This document shows positions 1-6,142 of a DNA stretch of 6,382 nt, piece after piece. The notes below the pieces were generated by a model. That model was not told the origin of the DNA. It made no database searches and worked only from the letters and a program-made list of their open reading frames with translations. The DNA lies in contig DHDW01000045.1 of NCBI GenBank assembly GCA_002399565.1, forward strand, positions 28,423 through 34,804, in the 5' to 3' direction. A program made the translations under genes and the position numbers. This DNA comes from Bacteroidales bacterium UBA4866. Lineage in GTDB: Bacteria > Bacteroidota > Bacteroidia > Bacteroidales > P3. Each line of letters begins with the position of its first letter. Position 1 is the first letter of the stretch.

Positions 1-86
1 AAAATTAATCACCGACTTTTTCTTTTTTAACGCCGACTTTTTTCAAAAAAGTCCCGTGTTTTTTTACGTAAGTCCCGATTAATTTT
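1..86. repeat. 86-bp nested imperfect palindrome
   Basis: The outer arms AAAATTAATC (1-10) and GATTAATTTT (77-86) are exact reverse complements. Inside them GACTT (14-18) faces AAGTC (70-74). At the centre GACTTTTTT (35-43) faces AAAAAAGTC (45-53) across a single C. The two GAC cores on the left are 21 nt apart (14 and 35), as are the two GTC cores on the right (51 and 72). The intervening segments are T-rich on both sides and do not pair. The element lies about 75 nt past the tyrS stop codon. It could be a terminator for a plus-strand gene outside the window, since a T-run at 59-65 follows the central hairpin. It could also be a small intergenic repeat or a paired protein-binding site. The symmetry is directly visible; the function is unknown. 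Confidence 0.6.
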
Positions 87-160
87 TGCATATAGAGTTT
101 AAAACCTAAATTATCCAAAATAGGTTCTCTTATTTAGAAGATATCAAATCCACAAAAGGA

Positions 161-1441
161 CTATTTTACAATTATTAAATAGTAATTCTTTTTCCCTTTT
201 TGAATTAATATGTATTTGTTGTTGAGTAAATCAGAATCGGTACAGATGTAATCTTCTGTGATTTTAGTTTTGTTTATTGAAAGAGCATTTTCTTTTAACG
301 TCCTTCTTGCTTCAGATTTTGAAGCCAAAACATTCGTCTTTTCTGCAACCAAATCAATAATATTGATGCCTTCATTTAATGAATTTCTATCCATTTCAAA
401 CATTGGTACTCCGTCAAATACTGATAGTAGAGTTTTCTCGTCTAAGTTCTTTAGCGTTTCAGTTGTGCCTTTCCCAAAAAGTATTTCAGAGGCTTCAATT
501 GCTGAATTAAATTCTTTTTCTCCATGAACTCTTATGGTCATATCTTTTGCAAGAGTCTTTTGTAATTCTCTTAAATGAGGTTCTTTTTCATGAGCAGAAA
601 TCATACTTTCCACTTCTTCTTTAGAGAATAAGGTAAATATTTTTATAAATTTCTTAGCATCTTCGTCAGAAGTATTTAACCAGAACTGATAGAAAGCATA
701 AGGAGAGGTCTTCTCTGCATCGAGCCAAATATTTCCTTTTTCTGTTTTGCCAAATTTTCCTCCATCAGCTTTTGTTATTAGAGGGCATGTTAGAGCATAG
801 GCATCCCCTTGAAGCATCCTGCGTATTAATTCTGTTCCAGTAGTTATATTACCCCATTGGTCAGAGCCTCCCATTTGCAAACGACAGTTGTAGTTTTCGT
901 ATAGAAATTTGAAATCATAACCTTGTAGTAACTGATATGAAAACTCAGTGAAAGAAAGGCCTGTTTCTAATCTTTTCTTAACACTATCCTTCGCCATCAT
1001 ATAATTAACCGTAATATGTTTCCCAATATCACGAATAAAATCGAGGAAAGACCAGCCTTTTGTCCAATCATAATTGTTCAATACTTCAGCCTTGTTGGGA
1101 GCATTGGATTTGAAATCCATAAATTTAGACAACTGTTTTTCAATACAAGATTTATTGTATTCTATTTGTTCTATTGTTAATAGTTTTCTTTCTTCGCTTT
1201 TGAAAGAAGGGTCCCCAATCATTCCTGTTGCTCCTCCCAAAACAACCAATGGACGATGTCCGCATCTTTGAAGATGAGTAAGCATCATAACACCAACCAA
1301 ATGCCCAATATGTAAAGAGTCAGCAGTTGGGTCAATTCCAACATAAGCAGTTGTCATTTCTTTCATTAGTAATTCTTCAGTTCCAGGCATTACATTATGT
1401 ATCATGCCTCTCCATTCTAATTCCTTAATAAAGTTATCCAT
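161..1441 (-). CDS. tyrS: Tyrosyl-tRNA synthetase (tyrosine--tRNA ligase)
   Basis: This cytoplasmic class I aminoacyl-tRNA synthetase activates tyrosine with ATP and charges tRNA-Tyr. The 426-aa product has the normal length for bacterial TyrS. The Rossmann catalytic domain shows Y33-V-G-I-D-P-T (tyrosine pocket), the HIGH signature at 44-47, [10 protein letters not shown] at about 70-79, [11 protein letters not shown] at 167-177, GGSDQWGN at 191-198, and KFGKT at 229-233, which is the bacterial TyrS form of the KMSKS loop. A helical anticodon-binding region follows, and an S4-type RNA-binding domain fills roughly residues 360-426. All signature residues are present, so the enzyme should be active. 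The ATG at 1441 gives the expected N-terminus. No Shine-Dalgarno sequence is apparent, as is usual in Bacteroidota. The gene starts 4 nt after the glycosyltransferase stop codon, so it is probably translated from that transcript. No tRNA-sensing leader is visible, and no strong terminator follows immediately. Confidence 0.97.
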   Translation of the reverse strand: MDNFIKELEWRGMIHNVMPGTEELLMKEMTTAYVGIDPTADSLHIGHLVGVMMLTHLQRCGHRPLVVLGGATGMIGDPSFKSEERKLLTIEQIEYNKSCIEKQLSKFMDFKSNAPNKAEVLNNYDWTKGWSFLDFIRDIGKHITVNYMMAKDSVKKRLETGLSFTEFSYQLLQGYDFKFLYENYNCRLQMGGSDQWGNITTGTELIRRMLQGDAYALTCPLITKADGGKFGKTEKGNIWLDAEKTSPYAFYQFWLNTSDEDAKKFIKIFTLFSKEEVESMISAHEKEPHLRELQKTLAKDMTIRVHGEKEFNSAIEASEILFGKGTTETLKNLDEKTLLSVFDGVPMFEMDRNSLNEGINIIDLVAEKTNVLASKSEARRTLKENALSINKTKITEDYICTDSDLLNNKYILIQKGKKNYYLIIVK

Positions 1442-1445
1442 TGAT

Positions 1446-2312
1446 TTAAATTATTTTATAGTTTTTATATTCTCCAATTCTCCAGCCCGATTTTTTTTCA
1501 ACCCAGTGAAGCAGTTTAGTTTTTAATCCAAAATTCTTTTTTGTTGGGTCAAAGTCAAATTTCCAGTTAAGTTTGTTTATTCTTTCTTGCATTACCTTTG
1601 GATGAGTTCCTTCAAAAATAGATAAAGAGTCAATTGTAGAATAATCAAATTGGTTAGTTTGCTTAACATTCTTTTTTATCCATTCTTCATCGTGCCAAAG
1701 TGAGTTAAAGTATTTTTGTTTCTCTTGTTGTTCAAAAGGAGGTTTAACCCAACCATAATGATAAACCCAAGCATCAATATGTTTAACGTTTAACTTTCTA
1801 TCATTTTTTCTAAATCCTTGAGCATCTCTGAAAGAAGAAATGTTTTTATCTGCTCTAACTATTCTAATCTCTCTTCTGTACCATCTCCTTGAATCGCCAA
1901 CAAAGTCATAGGAGCCATAAAAATGAGTGTAGTTTAGAAGTAAACCTTCAACCTTTTGGTCGTCCTTCCATTTCTCCATTGATTCTTTGATTATTGGTAA
2001 GTATTTCTCATGAATTACTTCATCTCCTTGAATATAAAATGCCCAATCTGCTTCTTTTATTTGATTGAAAGCTTTGTTTGTTTCAACTGCCAATACTTTT
2101 CCCCCTTTACGTAAGCTATCATCCCAAGTTGTATGAATTATTCTTATTTTGTTGGAGTCAATTGATTTGATTAAATCTTCAGTGTTGTCATCAGAATTTC
2201 CTAAAGCAATAATAAATTCATCACAAATAGGCAATACAGACTTAATTGACTCTACAATTGGATAGTCAAATTTTACAGCGTTTCTAATAAAGGAGAATCC
2301 TACAACTTTCAT
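1446..2312 (-). CDS. Glycosyltransferase family 2 protein
   Basis: This is a 288-aa GT-A-fold glycosyltransferase, expected to move a sugar from a nucleotide-sugar donor onto a surface glycan or lipid-linked acceptor at the cytoplasmic face of the membrane. The N-terminus ([12 protein letters not shown]) is a typical first beta strand with nucleotide-binding loop. [27 protein letters not shown] at residues 22-48 matches the conserved family 2 start. QGDEV at 95-99 sits where the metal-binding DXD-type motif belongs. The C-terminal half carries [13 protein letters not shown] (141-153) and HYGW (185-188), probably acceptor-side elements. No membrane segment is visible. The reading frame can be extended to a TTG at 2321, but the ATG at 2312 is preferred because it opens directly on the conserved strand. 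The donor and acceptor cannot be assigned. A role in lipopolysaccharide or polysaccharide assembly is inference, and no other glycan gene is present nearby. Confidence 0.85.
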   Translation of the reverse strand: MKVVGFSFIRNAVKFDYPIVESIKSVLPICDEFIIALGNSDDNTEDLIKSIDSNKIRIIHTTWDDSLRKGGKVLAVETNKAFNQIKEADWAFYIQGDEVIHEKYLPIIKESMEKWKDDQKVEGLLLNYTHFYGSYDFVGDSRRWYRREIRIVRADKNISSFRDAQGFRKNDRKLNVKHIDAWVYHYGWVKPPFEQQEKQKYFNSLWHDEEWIKKNVKQTNQFDYSTIDSLSIFEGTHPKVMQERINKLNWKFDFDPTKKNFGLKTKLLHWVEKKSGWRIGEYKNYKII

Positions 2313-2325
2313 AAGTAACAAAATG

Positions 2326-2354
2326 CAAATATAATACTAAAATGTTTTGTCAAA
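2326..2354 (-). promoter_or_regulatory. Promoter for the glycosyltransferase-tyrS unit
   Basis: On the minus strand TATATTTG (2333 down to 2326) matches the Bacteroidota -7 consensus TAnnTTTG exactly. TTTG (2354 down to 2351) stands 17 nt upstream as the -33 element. It lies just past the terminator of the tRNA gene, which fits an independent start. Transcription would begin near 2320, leaving only about 8 nt before the ATG at 2312. The boxes are visible; activity is inferred. Confidence 0.6.
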
Positions 2355-2364
2355 TATAATGAAT

Positions 2365-2395
2365 AAAAAAAGGAGAGTAAATTTTTTACTCTCCT
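2365..2395 (-). terminator. Intrinsic terminator of tRNA-Asn
   Basis: Reading the minus strand, AGGAGAGTAAA (2395-2385) pairs perfectly with TTTACTCTCCT (2381-2371) across a 3-nt loop, and a run of T residues follows (2371-2365). It begins 2 nt after the mature 3' end of the tRNA. An 11-bp stem with a T-tract is a textbook intrinsic terminator. It separates the tRNA from the downstream glycosyltransferase gene. Confidence 0.88.
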
Positions 2396-2397
2396 TG

Positions 2398-2471
2398 CTC
2401 CCCCTTCAGGACTTGAACCTGAGACCCCATGATTAACAGTCATGTGCTCTAACCAACTGAGCTAAGGAGGA
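2398..2471 (-). tRNA. tRNA-Asn (anticodon GTT)
   Basis: The 74-nt sequence folds as a complete cloverleaf. The acceptor stem is TCCTCCT with AGGGGGA (one T-G wobble). The D-stem is GCTC/GAGC with loop AGTTGGTTA. The anticodon stem is CATGA/TCATG around loop CTGTTAA, giving anticodon GTT (asparagine). The variable loop has 5 nt, and the T-arm is TCAGG/CCTGA with loop TTCAAGT. The discriminator base is G, as usual for tRNA-Asn. The 3' CCA is not encoded, so it must be added enzymatically. The gene has its own promoter and terminator. No second copy of its 3' end was seen in the window, so there is no sign that it serves here as an integration site. Confidence 0.97.
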
Positions 2472-2499
2472 ATGTTTTTGTGTTTCTTAAAACGCGGTG

Positions 2500-2530
2500 C
2501 AAAGGTACAATCATTTATCACACTAGCAAA
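2500..2530 (-). promoter_or_regulatory. Promoter of tRNA-Asn
   Basis: On the minus strand TACCTTTG (2507-2500) fits the -7 consensus TAnnTTTG. TTTG (2530-2527) lies 19 nt upstream as the -33 box, the classic Bacteroidota spacing. Transcription should start near 2494, giving a short leader of about 20 nt before the tRNA. Phased T-tracts directly upstream may strengthen it. Confidence 0.82.
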
Positions 2531-2560
2531 TTTTTTTTCAATTTTTTTCAATTTTTTTTC
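2531..2560. promoter_or_regulatory. Helically phased T-tracts, possible UP element or DNA bend
   Basis: Three runs of 7-8 T residues on the plus strand are separated by CA dinucleotides at a 10-nt period (2531-2540, 2541-2550, 2551-2560). On the minus strand these are A-tracts ending exactly at the -33 box of the tRNA-Asn promoter. A-tracts in helical phase bend DNA. A-rich DNA directly upstream of stable-RNA promoters is the usual site of RNA polymerase alpha-subunit contact. The pattern is visible; the role is inferred. Confidence 0.45.
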
Positions 2561-2665
2561 TCATTTTATTGATTTACAAATAGAAAAAATAATAACTTTT
2601 GTTTTATATTTCCTGCAAACTAAAAATTAAATTAACAATATATACAGTAAAATGAATTTTATGCG

Positions 2666-2673
2666 TATATTTG
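2666..2673 (+). promoter_or_regulatory. Putative -7 box for the fibronectin-III/exbB/exbD/tonB unit
   Basis: TATATTTG matches the Bacteroidota -7 consensus TAnnTTTG exactly and stands 24 nt before the ATG at 2698. This predicts a transcript start near 2680 and a leader of about 18 nt. No TTTG or TTG lies at the usual 17-23 nt upstream, so a -33 element is missing or replaced by an activator. The box overlaps an in-frame TTG at 2671, which argues against that TTG as the translation start. Confidence 0.5.
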
Positions 2674-2697
2674 CCGTTTAGAAATACAATTCTAATT

Positions 2698-4242
2698 ATG
2701 AAAAGATTTATTATTATAATTTTATTTGGTTGTTTATTCCTTGGAAAGGCCGTTGCACAACCAACTGTTGTAATGGAATCCATTACAAATGTTGCATATT
2801 ATGGAGCGAAACTAAATGCAAAACTTACTGTAAGTTATGGTGGTTGGACAGTAAATGGAGTAGGATTTATTTATGATACTGTTCCTATGCCAGTAATGCG
2901 ACCAGGTATTCAGATTAAACATGTTGCATCTACATCAAAAATTGACTCCATTTTTACGTTTGATCTTAATACTAATACTACACCAAGTTTATTTATGATA
3001 TCTGGGAAAACATATTATGTTAGAGCTTATGCAAGAAAAAGTGCAGGAGGTAATGATACAGTATGGTCAGCTCCAATGTCAGTATATATCCCATACCCAA
3101 CTGCACCTACTTTAGTTATGAAACCTACAACTAACATAGAAATGTTCAAGGCAACATTAAATGCAGAACTTGATACAAATGATATTGCAACTATTCCAAG
3201 TAGAGGTTTTCTTCATTCTTTAACTAACCCAATGCCAACTATTCAATCTGGAATAAGAACTAATGTTTCAGGAGCTATTGATACTTGTCCATTAATTTAT
3301 TCGGCTAATTTAATTAATCTTTTTTCAGATACTACCTATTACGTAAGAGCATTTTTGGTATATAAATATAAAAATAAAACTACAAATGATACTCTATACA
3401 CCGATCCAATTAACTTCAGAACTCATGATGCATGTCAAGTTTTACCTGCAGATGTAAAGGTTGATTCAATTGATATAACCACAGCAAGAGTTAGTTTTGT
3501 TCCTGCACCTTATCAAACTCAATGGGAGATAGAATATGATTTTGCTGGACACACTCCAGGTACTGGAACGTCAGTAATAGCTACGAATGATACTGTTCTT
3601 TTGGTTGGTTTGACAGGAGGAACAAATTATTCAGTCTTTGTTAGAGCTATCTGTGCAAATTCTTTTAGCCAGTGGACAGAAATAAAAACTTTTACAACCC
3701 TTCCTCCTTTATGCGCTCCTATTTATAATTTAAGTGGTTCCAATTATACTCATTCTTCAGCTAAGGTTACATGGATGCCTGGATCAGCAACTCAAAATAG
3801 ATGGGAAGTTCGTTTTGGTTTGTTCTCACAGCCACTTCCAAATAGTGGAGCAATTGTTGAGGGAGACCCATTGTTTGTATTAATTGGTCTTACTCCATTT
3901 ACCGAATATAAGGTGCAAGTTAGAGCACTTTGTGGATTATACGATAGTGATTGGTCAGAGGCTTATTCATTTATTACTTTGCGACAAGGTTTAGATGATG
4001 TTCAAGATGCTATTTCTAAAGTAGAAATATTCCCTAATCCTACAAATGGAACTATATACTTTAAAGATGAGAAAAAAGAAGATGTGTCAAAAATTGAAAT
4101 ATGGTCTTCATTGGGAGAATTGATATATAAGTCTGATTATTTGCCAGAAACTCTAACCTTAGAACATTATTTAAAAGGCTTATATTTGGTTAAAATCTAT
4201 AAAGAAGACAAGGTTCAGATTGAAAAGATAATTTTAAATTAA
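2698..4242 (+). CDS. Secreted fibronectin type III domain protein with T9SS type A sorting domain
   Basis: This is a 514-aa exported protein. Residues 1-21 form a signal peptide: MKR, a hydrophobic stretch IIIILFGCLFLG, and an AVA-Q cleavage site. Two similar beta-sandwich modules follow at about 22-135 and 136-242, each with AKLNA or ATLNA early and TYYVRA late. Two more typical FN3 modules lie at about 246-334 and 339-427; each opens with a Cys (246, 339) and has a second Cys exactly 73 residues later (319, 412) in VRAxC, probably a disulfide pair. The C-terminal region (about 442-514) matches the Bacteroidota type A sorting domain: VEIFPNPTNG at its start, a middle KIEIWSSLGE, and LKGLYLVKI near the end. 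That domain directs export across the outer membrane by T9SS, with cell-surface attachment or release. The reading frame extends to a TTG at 2671, but the ATG at 2698 is chosen because it opens directly on the signal peptide. No enzymatic domain is seen, so adhesion or ligand binding is inference. exbB begins 16 nt downstream. Confidence 0.88.
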   Translation: MKRFIIIILFGCLFLGKAVAQPTVVMESITNVAYYGAKLNAKLTVSYGGWTVNGVGFIYDTVPMPVMRPGIQIKHVASTSKIDSIFTFDLNTNTTPSLFMISGKTYYVRAYARKSAGGNDTVWSAPMSVYIPYPTAPTLVMKPTTNIEMFKATLNAELDTNDIATIPSRGFLHSLTNPMPTIQSGIRTNVSGAIDTCPLIYSANLINLFSDTTYYVRAFLVYKYKNKTTNDTLYTDPINFRTHDACQVLPADVKVDSIDITTARVSFVPAPYQTQWEIEYDFAGHTPGTGTSVIATNDTVLLVGLTGGTNYSVFVRAICANSFSQWTEIKTFTTLPPLCAPIYNLSGSNYTHSSAKVTWMPGSATQNRWEVRFGLFSQPLPNSGAIVEGDPLFVLIGLTPFTEYKVQVRALCGLYDSDWSEAYSFITLRQGLDDVQDAISKVEIFPNPTNGTIYFKDEKKEDVSKIEIWSSLGELIYKSDYLPETLTLEHYLKGLYLVKIYKEDKVQIEKIILN

Positions 4243-4258
4243 CAAAAACAACTAATAC

Positions 4259-4960
4259 ATGTTTGCAAACATTATTTTACAAGTCCAAGAAGGAGCACCA
4301 GCTGCAGTTCAAACAGCTTCCGAAGTAGTTCAAACAGAAAAAACATTGAATATTATAGATCTTGCTGTTAAGGGAGGATGGATAATGATTGTTTTAGCAA
4401 TCCTTTCAGTAATTGCAGTATATATTTTCGTTGAAAGATACTTAGCTCTTAATAAAGCTGCCAAAGAGGATAAAAATTTCATTAACAATATTAAATCATT
4501 TATTCATAAGGGTGATCTTGAAGGAGCAAGATCTCTAACTAAAAGTAATAATACTCCAATAGGAAGAATGTTAGATAAGGGACTTTCTAGAATAGGAAGA
4601 CCATTAAATGACATTAATCAAGCAGTTGAAAACGTTGGCAAATTGGAAATCGCCAGATTAGAAAATGGCGTATCGATGGTTGGAACAGTCGCAGCCTTAG
4701 GGCCAAGTTTAGGTTTCTTAGGAACAGTAACAGGAATGGTTAAAGCCTTTTTTGATATGGCAGCTGCAGGAAATAACATAGATATTCAAATTCTTTCAAG
4801 TGGAATATATGAAGCAATGGTAACAACTGTTGGAGGTTTAATTGTAGGTATTATATGCAATTTCTTATATAGTATTTTAGTTAGTAAGATAAATAAAATA
4901 GTTTTCCTTTTGGAAGCAAGAACAATGGAATTTATGGACTTATTGCACGAACCTGCTTAA
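4259..4960 (+). CDS. exbB: ExbB / MotA-TolQ-ExbB family proton channel protein
   Basis: This 233-aa inner-membrane protein forms, with ExbD, the proton channel that energises TonB. An N-terminal periplasmic tail (about 1-38) is followed by membrane segment 1 (about 40-57, GGWIMIVLAILSVIAVYIF, then VER). A cytoplasmic domain (about 60-137) follows, then segment 2 (about 138-165), containing the family signature ALGPSLGFLGTVTGM, and segment 3 (about 182-208, with TTVGGLIVGI). These are the expected three helices in the expected order. Length and the GGWIMI start of segment 1 resemble Bacteroidota ExbB proteins. The gene sits 16 nt after the fibronectin-III gene and 12 nt before exbD, consistent with one transcript. 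TolQ or a motility stator is the alternative within the family, but the adjacent exbD and tonB genes favour ExbB. Confidence 0.93.
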   Translation: MFANIILQVQEGAPAAVQTASEVVQTEKTLNIIDLAVKGGWIMIVLAILSVIAVYIFVERYLALNKAAKEDKNFINNIKSFIHKGDLEGARSLTKSNNTPIGRMLDKGLSRIGRPLNDINQAVENVGKLEIARLENGVSMVGTVAALGPSLGFLGTVTGMVKAFFDMAAAGNNIDIQILSSGIYEAMVTTVGGLIVGIICNFLYSILVSKINKIVFLLEARTMEFMDLLHEPA

Positions 4961-4972
4961 TCCCTTATTGCC

Positions 4973-5386
4973 ATGATTCAAACAAGAAATAAGATAGACC
5001 CTAATTTTAATTCAGCATCAATGAGTGACTTGGTTTTCTTGTTACTTATTTTCTTTATGCTGACTTCAACCCTAATAAGTCCAAATGCAATAAAAGTTCT
5101 TCTACCCAAAAGCACATCAGGACAAACCATGGCAAAGCAAAATGTAACTGTATCTATTGATACCAACTACCAATTCTTTGTAGAAAATCAACCAACACCA
5201 GAAGCAGAGCTAACGCCAACAATAGCAAACTACATAGCAAACATTCAAGATGCAACCATTAAGTTACATACTGACAAAACCGTTCCTGTTCAATACGTAG
5301 TTACAGTTATTGATGCTGTAAATAAAATAAACGCATCTACAGGACAAAAACATAAAGTTATTCTAGCAACCCAATCAGAAAAATAG
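4973..5386 (+). CDS. exbD: ExbD / TolR family biopolymer transport protein
   Basis: This 137-aa protein is anchored by one membrane helix and partners ExbB in the TonB energising complex. After a short cytoplasmic N-terminus, the helix runs from about 17 to 36 and begins with MSDLVFLLLIFFMLTST. Asp19 near its start corresponds to the essential proton-carrying aspartate of ExbD (Asp25 in E. coli). The periplasmic domain (about 40-137) has the family pattern, including VTVSIDTNYQFFVEN, IKLHTDKTVPVQYVVTVIDAV and a final VILAT strand. The helix region resembles other Bacteroidota ExbD proteins. Only one exbD copy is present, whereas many Bacteroidota loci carry two in tandem. Its TAG stop abuts the tonB ATG with no gap, which favours translational coupling. 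Confidence 0.93.
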   Translation: MIQTRNKIDPNFNSASMSDLVFLLLIFFMLTSTLISPNAIKVLLPKSTSGQTMAKQNVTVSIDTNYQFFVENQPTPEAELTPTIANYIANIQDATIKLHTDKTVPVQYVVTVIDAVNKINASTGQKHKVILATQSEK

Positions 5387-6142
5387 ATGGATATTAAAGA
5401 AAAAGACAATAAAAGGACAATAATAAGTGTAGTGGCAACAGTGTTATTTCACTCATTACTTTTATTGCTTTTAGTTGTTATGGGATTCAAATATCCTGAT
5501 CCACCTCCACCTGAAACAGGCGTTGTTATGGATTTGGGAAGTCTTGAAGATGTTGGCAATGCAATGATTGGAGAACCAGGAGGAAGTGATGCCTCAAATC
5601 CTATCAATGAAATATCGGAAGGAAGCGAAAACTATGTTGCACAAAATACAGATGATGTAGCCCTATCAGCCAAACCAACAACAAAGCCCAACAATAAAGC
5701 CTCAACAAAAGAAACAACACAACCCACAAAAGAAGAAACCATTAACCCTAATGCTCTATTCCAAAAAGGGAAAGTAAAGAATACTGGCTCAGGAGAAGGC
5801 TCCGGAAAGGGAGATGGAAAAGGAGACGGTAGTAATGGAGGAGGAGGAATAGGGAGTGACGGCACTGGATCAGGTCATACATTCTCATTAGCAGGAAGAG
5901 GTTCCAAAAGTTTAGGCCTTCCGCCTTCCAAAACAGATGAAGTAGGTTCAATAGTTGTAACAATTTGGGTAAATCAACAAGGAGAAGTTGTAAGAGCAGT
6001 TTCAGGAGCAAGAGGAACAACAATTGACAACCGTTCTTTGTGGCGTCATTGCGAAACAGCAGCAAGAAACTCTAAGTTTTCAGCATCTCCAGGAGCACCA
6101 GAGGAGCAAAAAGGAACAATAACCTATAAGTTTAGAAGATAA
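5387..6142 (+). CDS. tonB: TonB family energy transducer
   Basis: This 251-aa periplasm-spanning protein carries energy from ExbB-ExbD to outer-membrane TonB-dependent transporters. Residues 1-11 are charged and cytoplasmic. A single membrane anchor runs from about 12 to 34, with His22 where TonB proteins keep a functionally important histidine. PDPPPPE (38-43) starts the periplasmic part. A Lys/Thr/Pro-rich stretch (about 96-120) is followed by a Gly-rich linker (about 133-163, with GKGDGKGDG). The C-terminal domain (about 166-251) opens with FSLAGRGSKSLGLPP, continues with GSIVVTIWVNQQGEVV, and ends in APEEQKGTITYKFRR, the form common in Bacteroidota TonB-like proteins. It lacks the YP motif of classical TonB at the domain start, so the exact receptor partner is open. 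Translation starts immediately after the exbD stop. The next gene is not in the window. Confidence 0.9.
   Translation: MDIKEKDNKRTIISVVATVLFHSLLLLLLVVMGFKYPDPPPPETGVVMDLGSLEDVGNAMIGEPGGSDASNPINEISEGSENYVAQNTDDVALSAKPTTKPNNKASTKETTQPTKEETINPNALFQKGKVKNTGSGEGSGKGDGKGDGSNGGGGIGSDGTGSGHTFSLAGRGSKSLGLPPSKTDEVGSIVVTIWVNQQGEVVRAVSGARGTTIDNRSLWRHCETAARNSKFSASPGAPEEQKGTITYKFRR

Noticed and set aside
45..80. AAGTCCCG repeats resembling the T-arm of a tRNA fragment
   Set aside because: No T-stem pairing or acceptor stem is present. The match is explained by the palindrome cores.
103..126. Hairpin AACCTA/TAGGTT as a tyrS terminator
   Set aside because: The stem is only 6 bp with a 12-nt loop, and no proper T-run follows on the minus strand.
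258..1271. Plus-strand open frames inside tyrS
   Set aside because: They lie antisense to a fully conserved tyrS and show no recognisable domain or start context.
2313..2321. TTG start adding 3 residues to the glycosyltransferase
   Set aside because: The ATG at 2312 begins at the conserved first beta strand, and ATG is strongly preferred in this phylum.
2671..2697. TTG start adding 9 residues to the fibronectin-III protein
   Set aside because: The TTG overlaps the -7 box and would lie upstream of the predicted transcript start. The ATG at 2698 opens directly on a signal peptide.
5632..6065. Minus-strand open frames inside tonB
   Set aside because: They are low-complexity Pro- or Leu-rich mirror images of the Gly-rich and Lys/Thr-rich tonB codons, with no family features.
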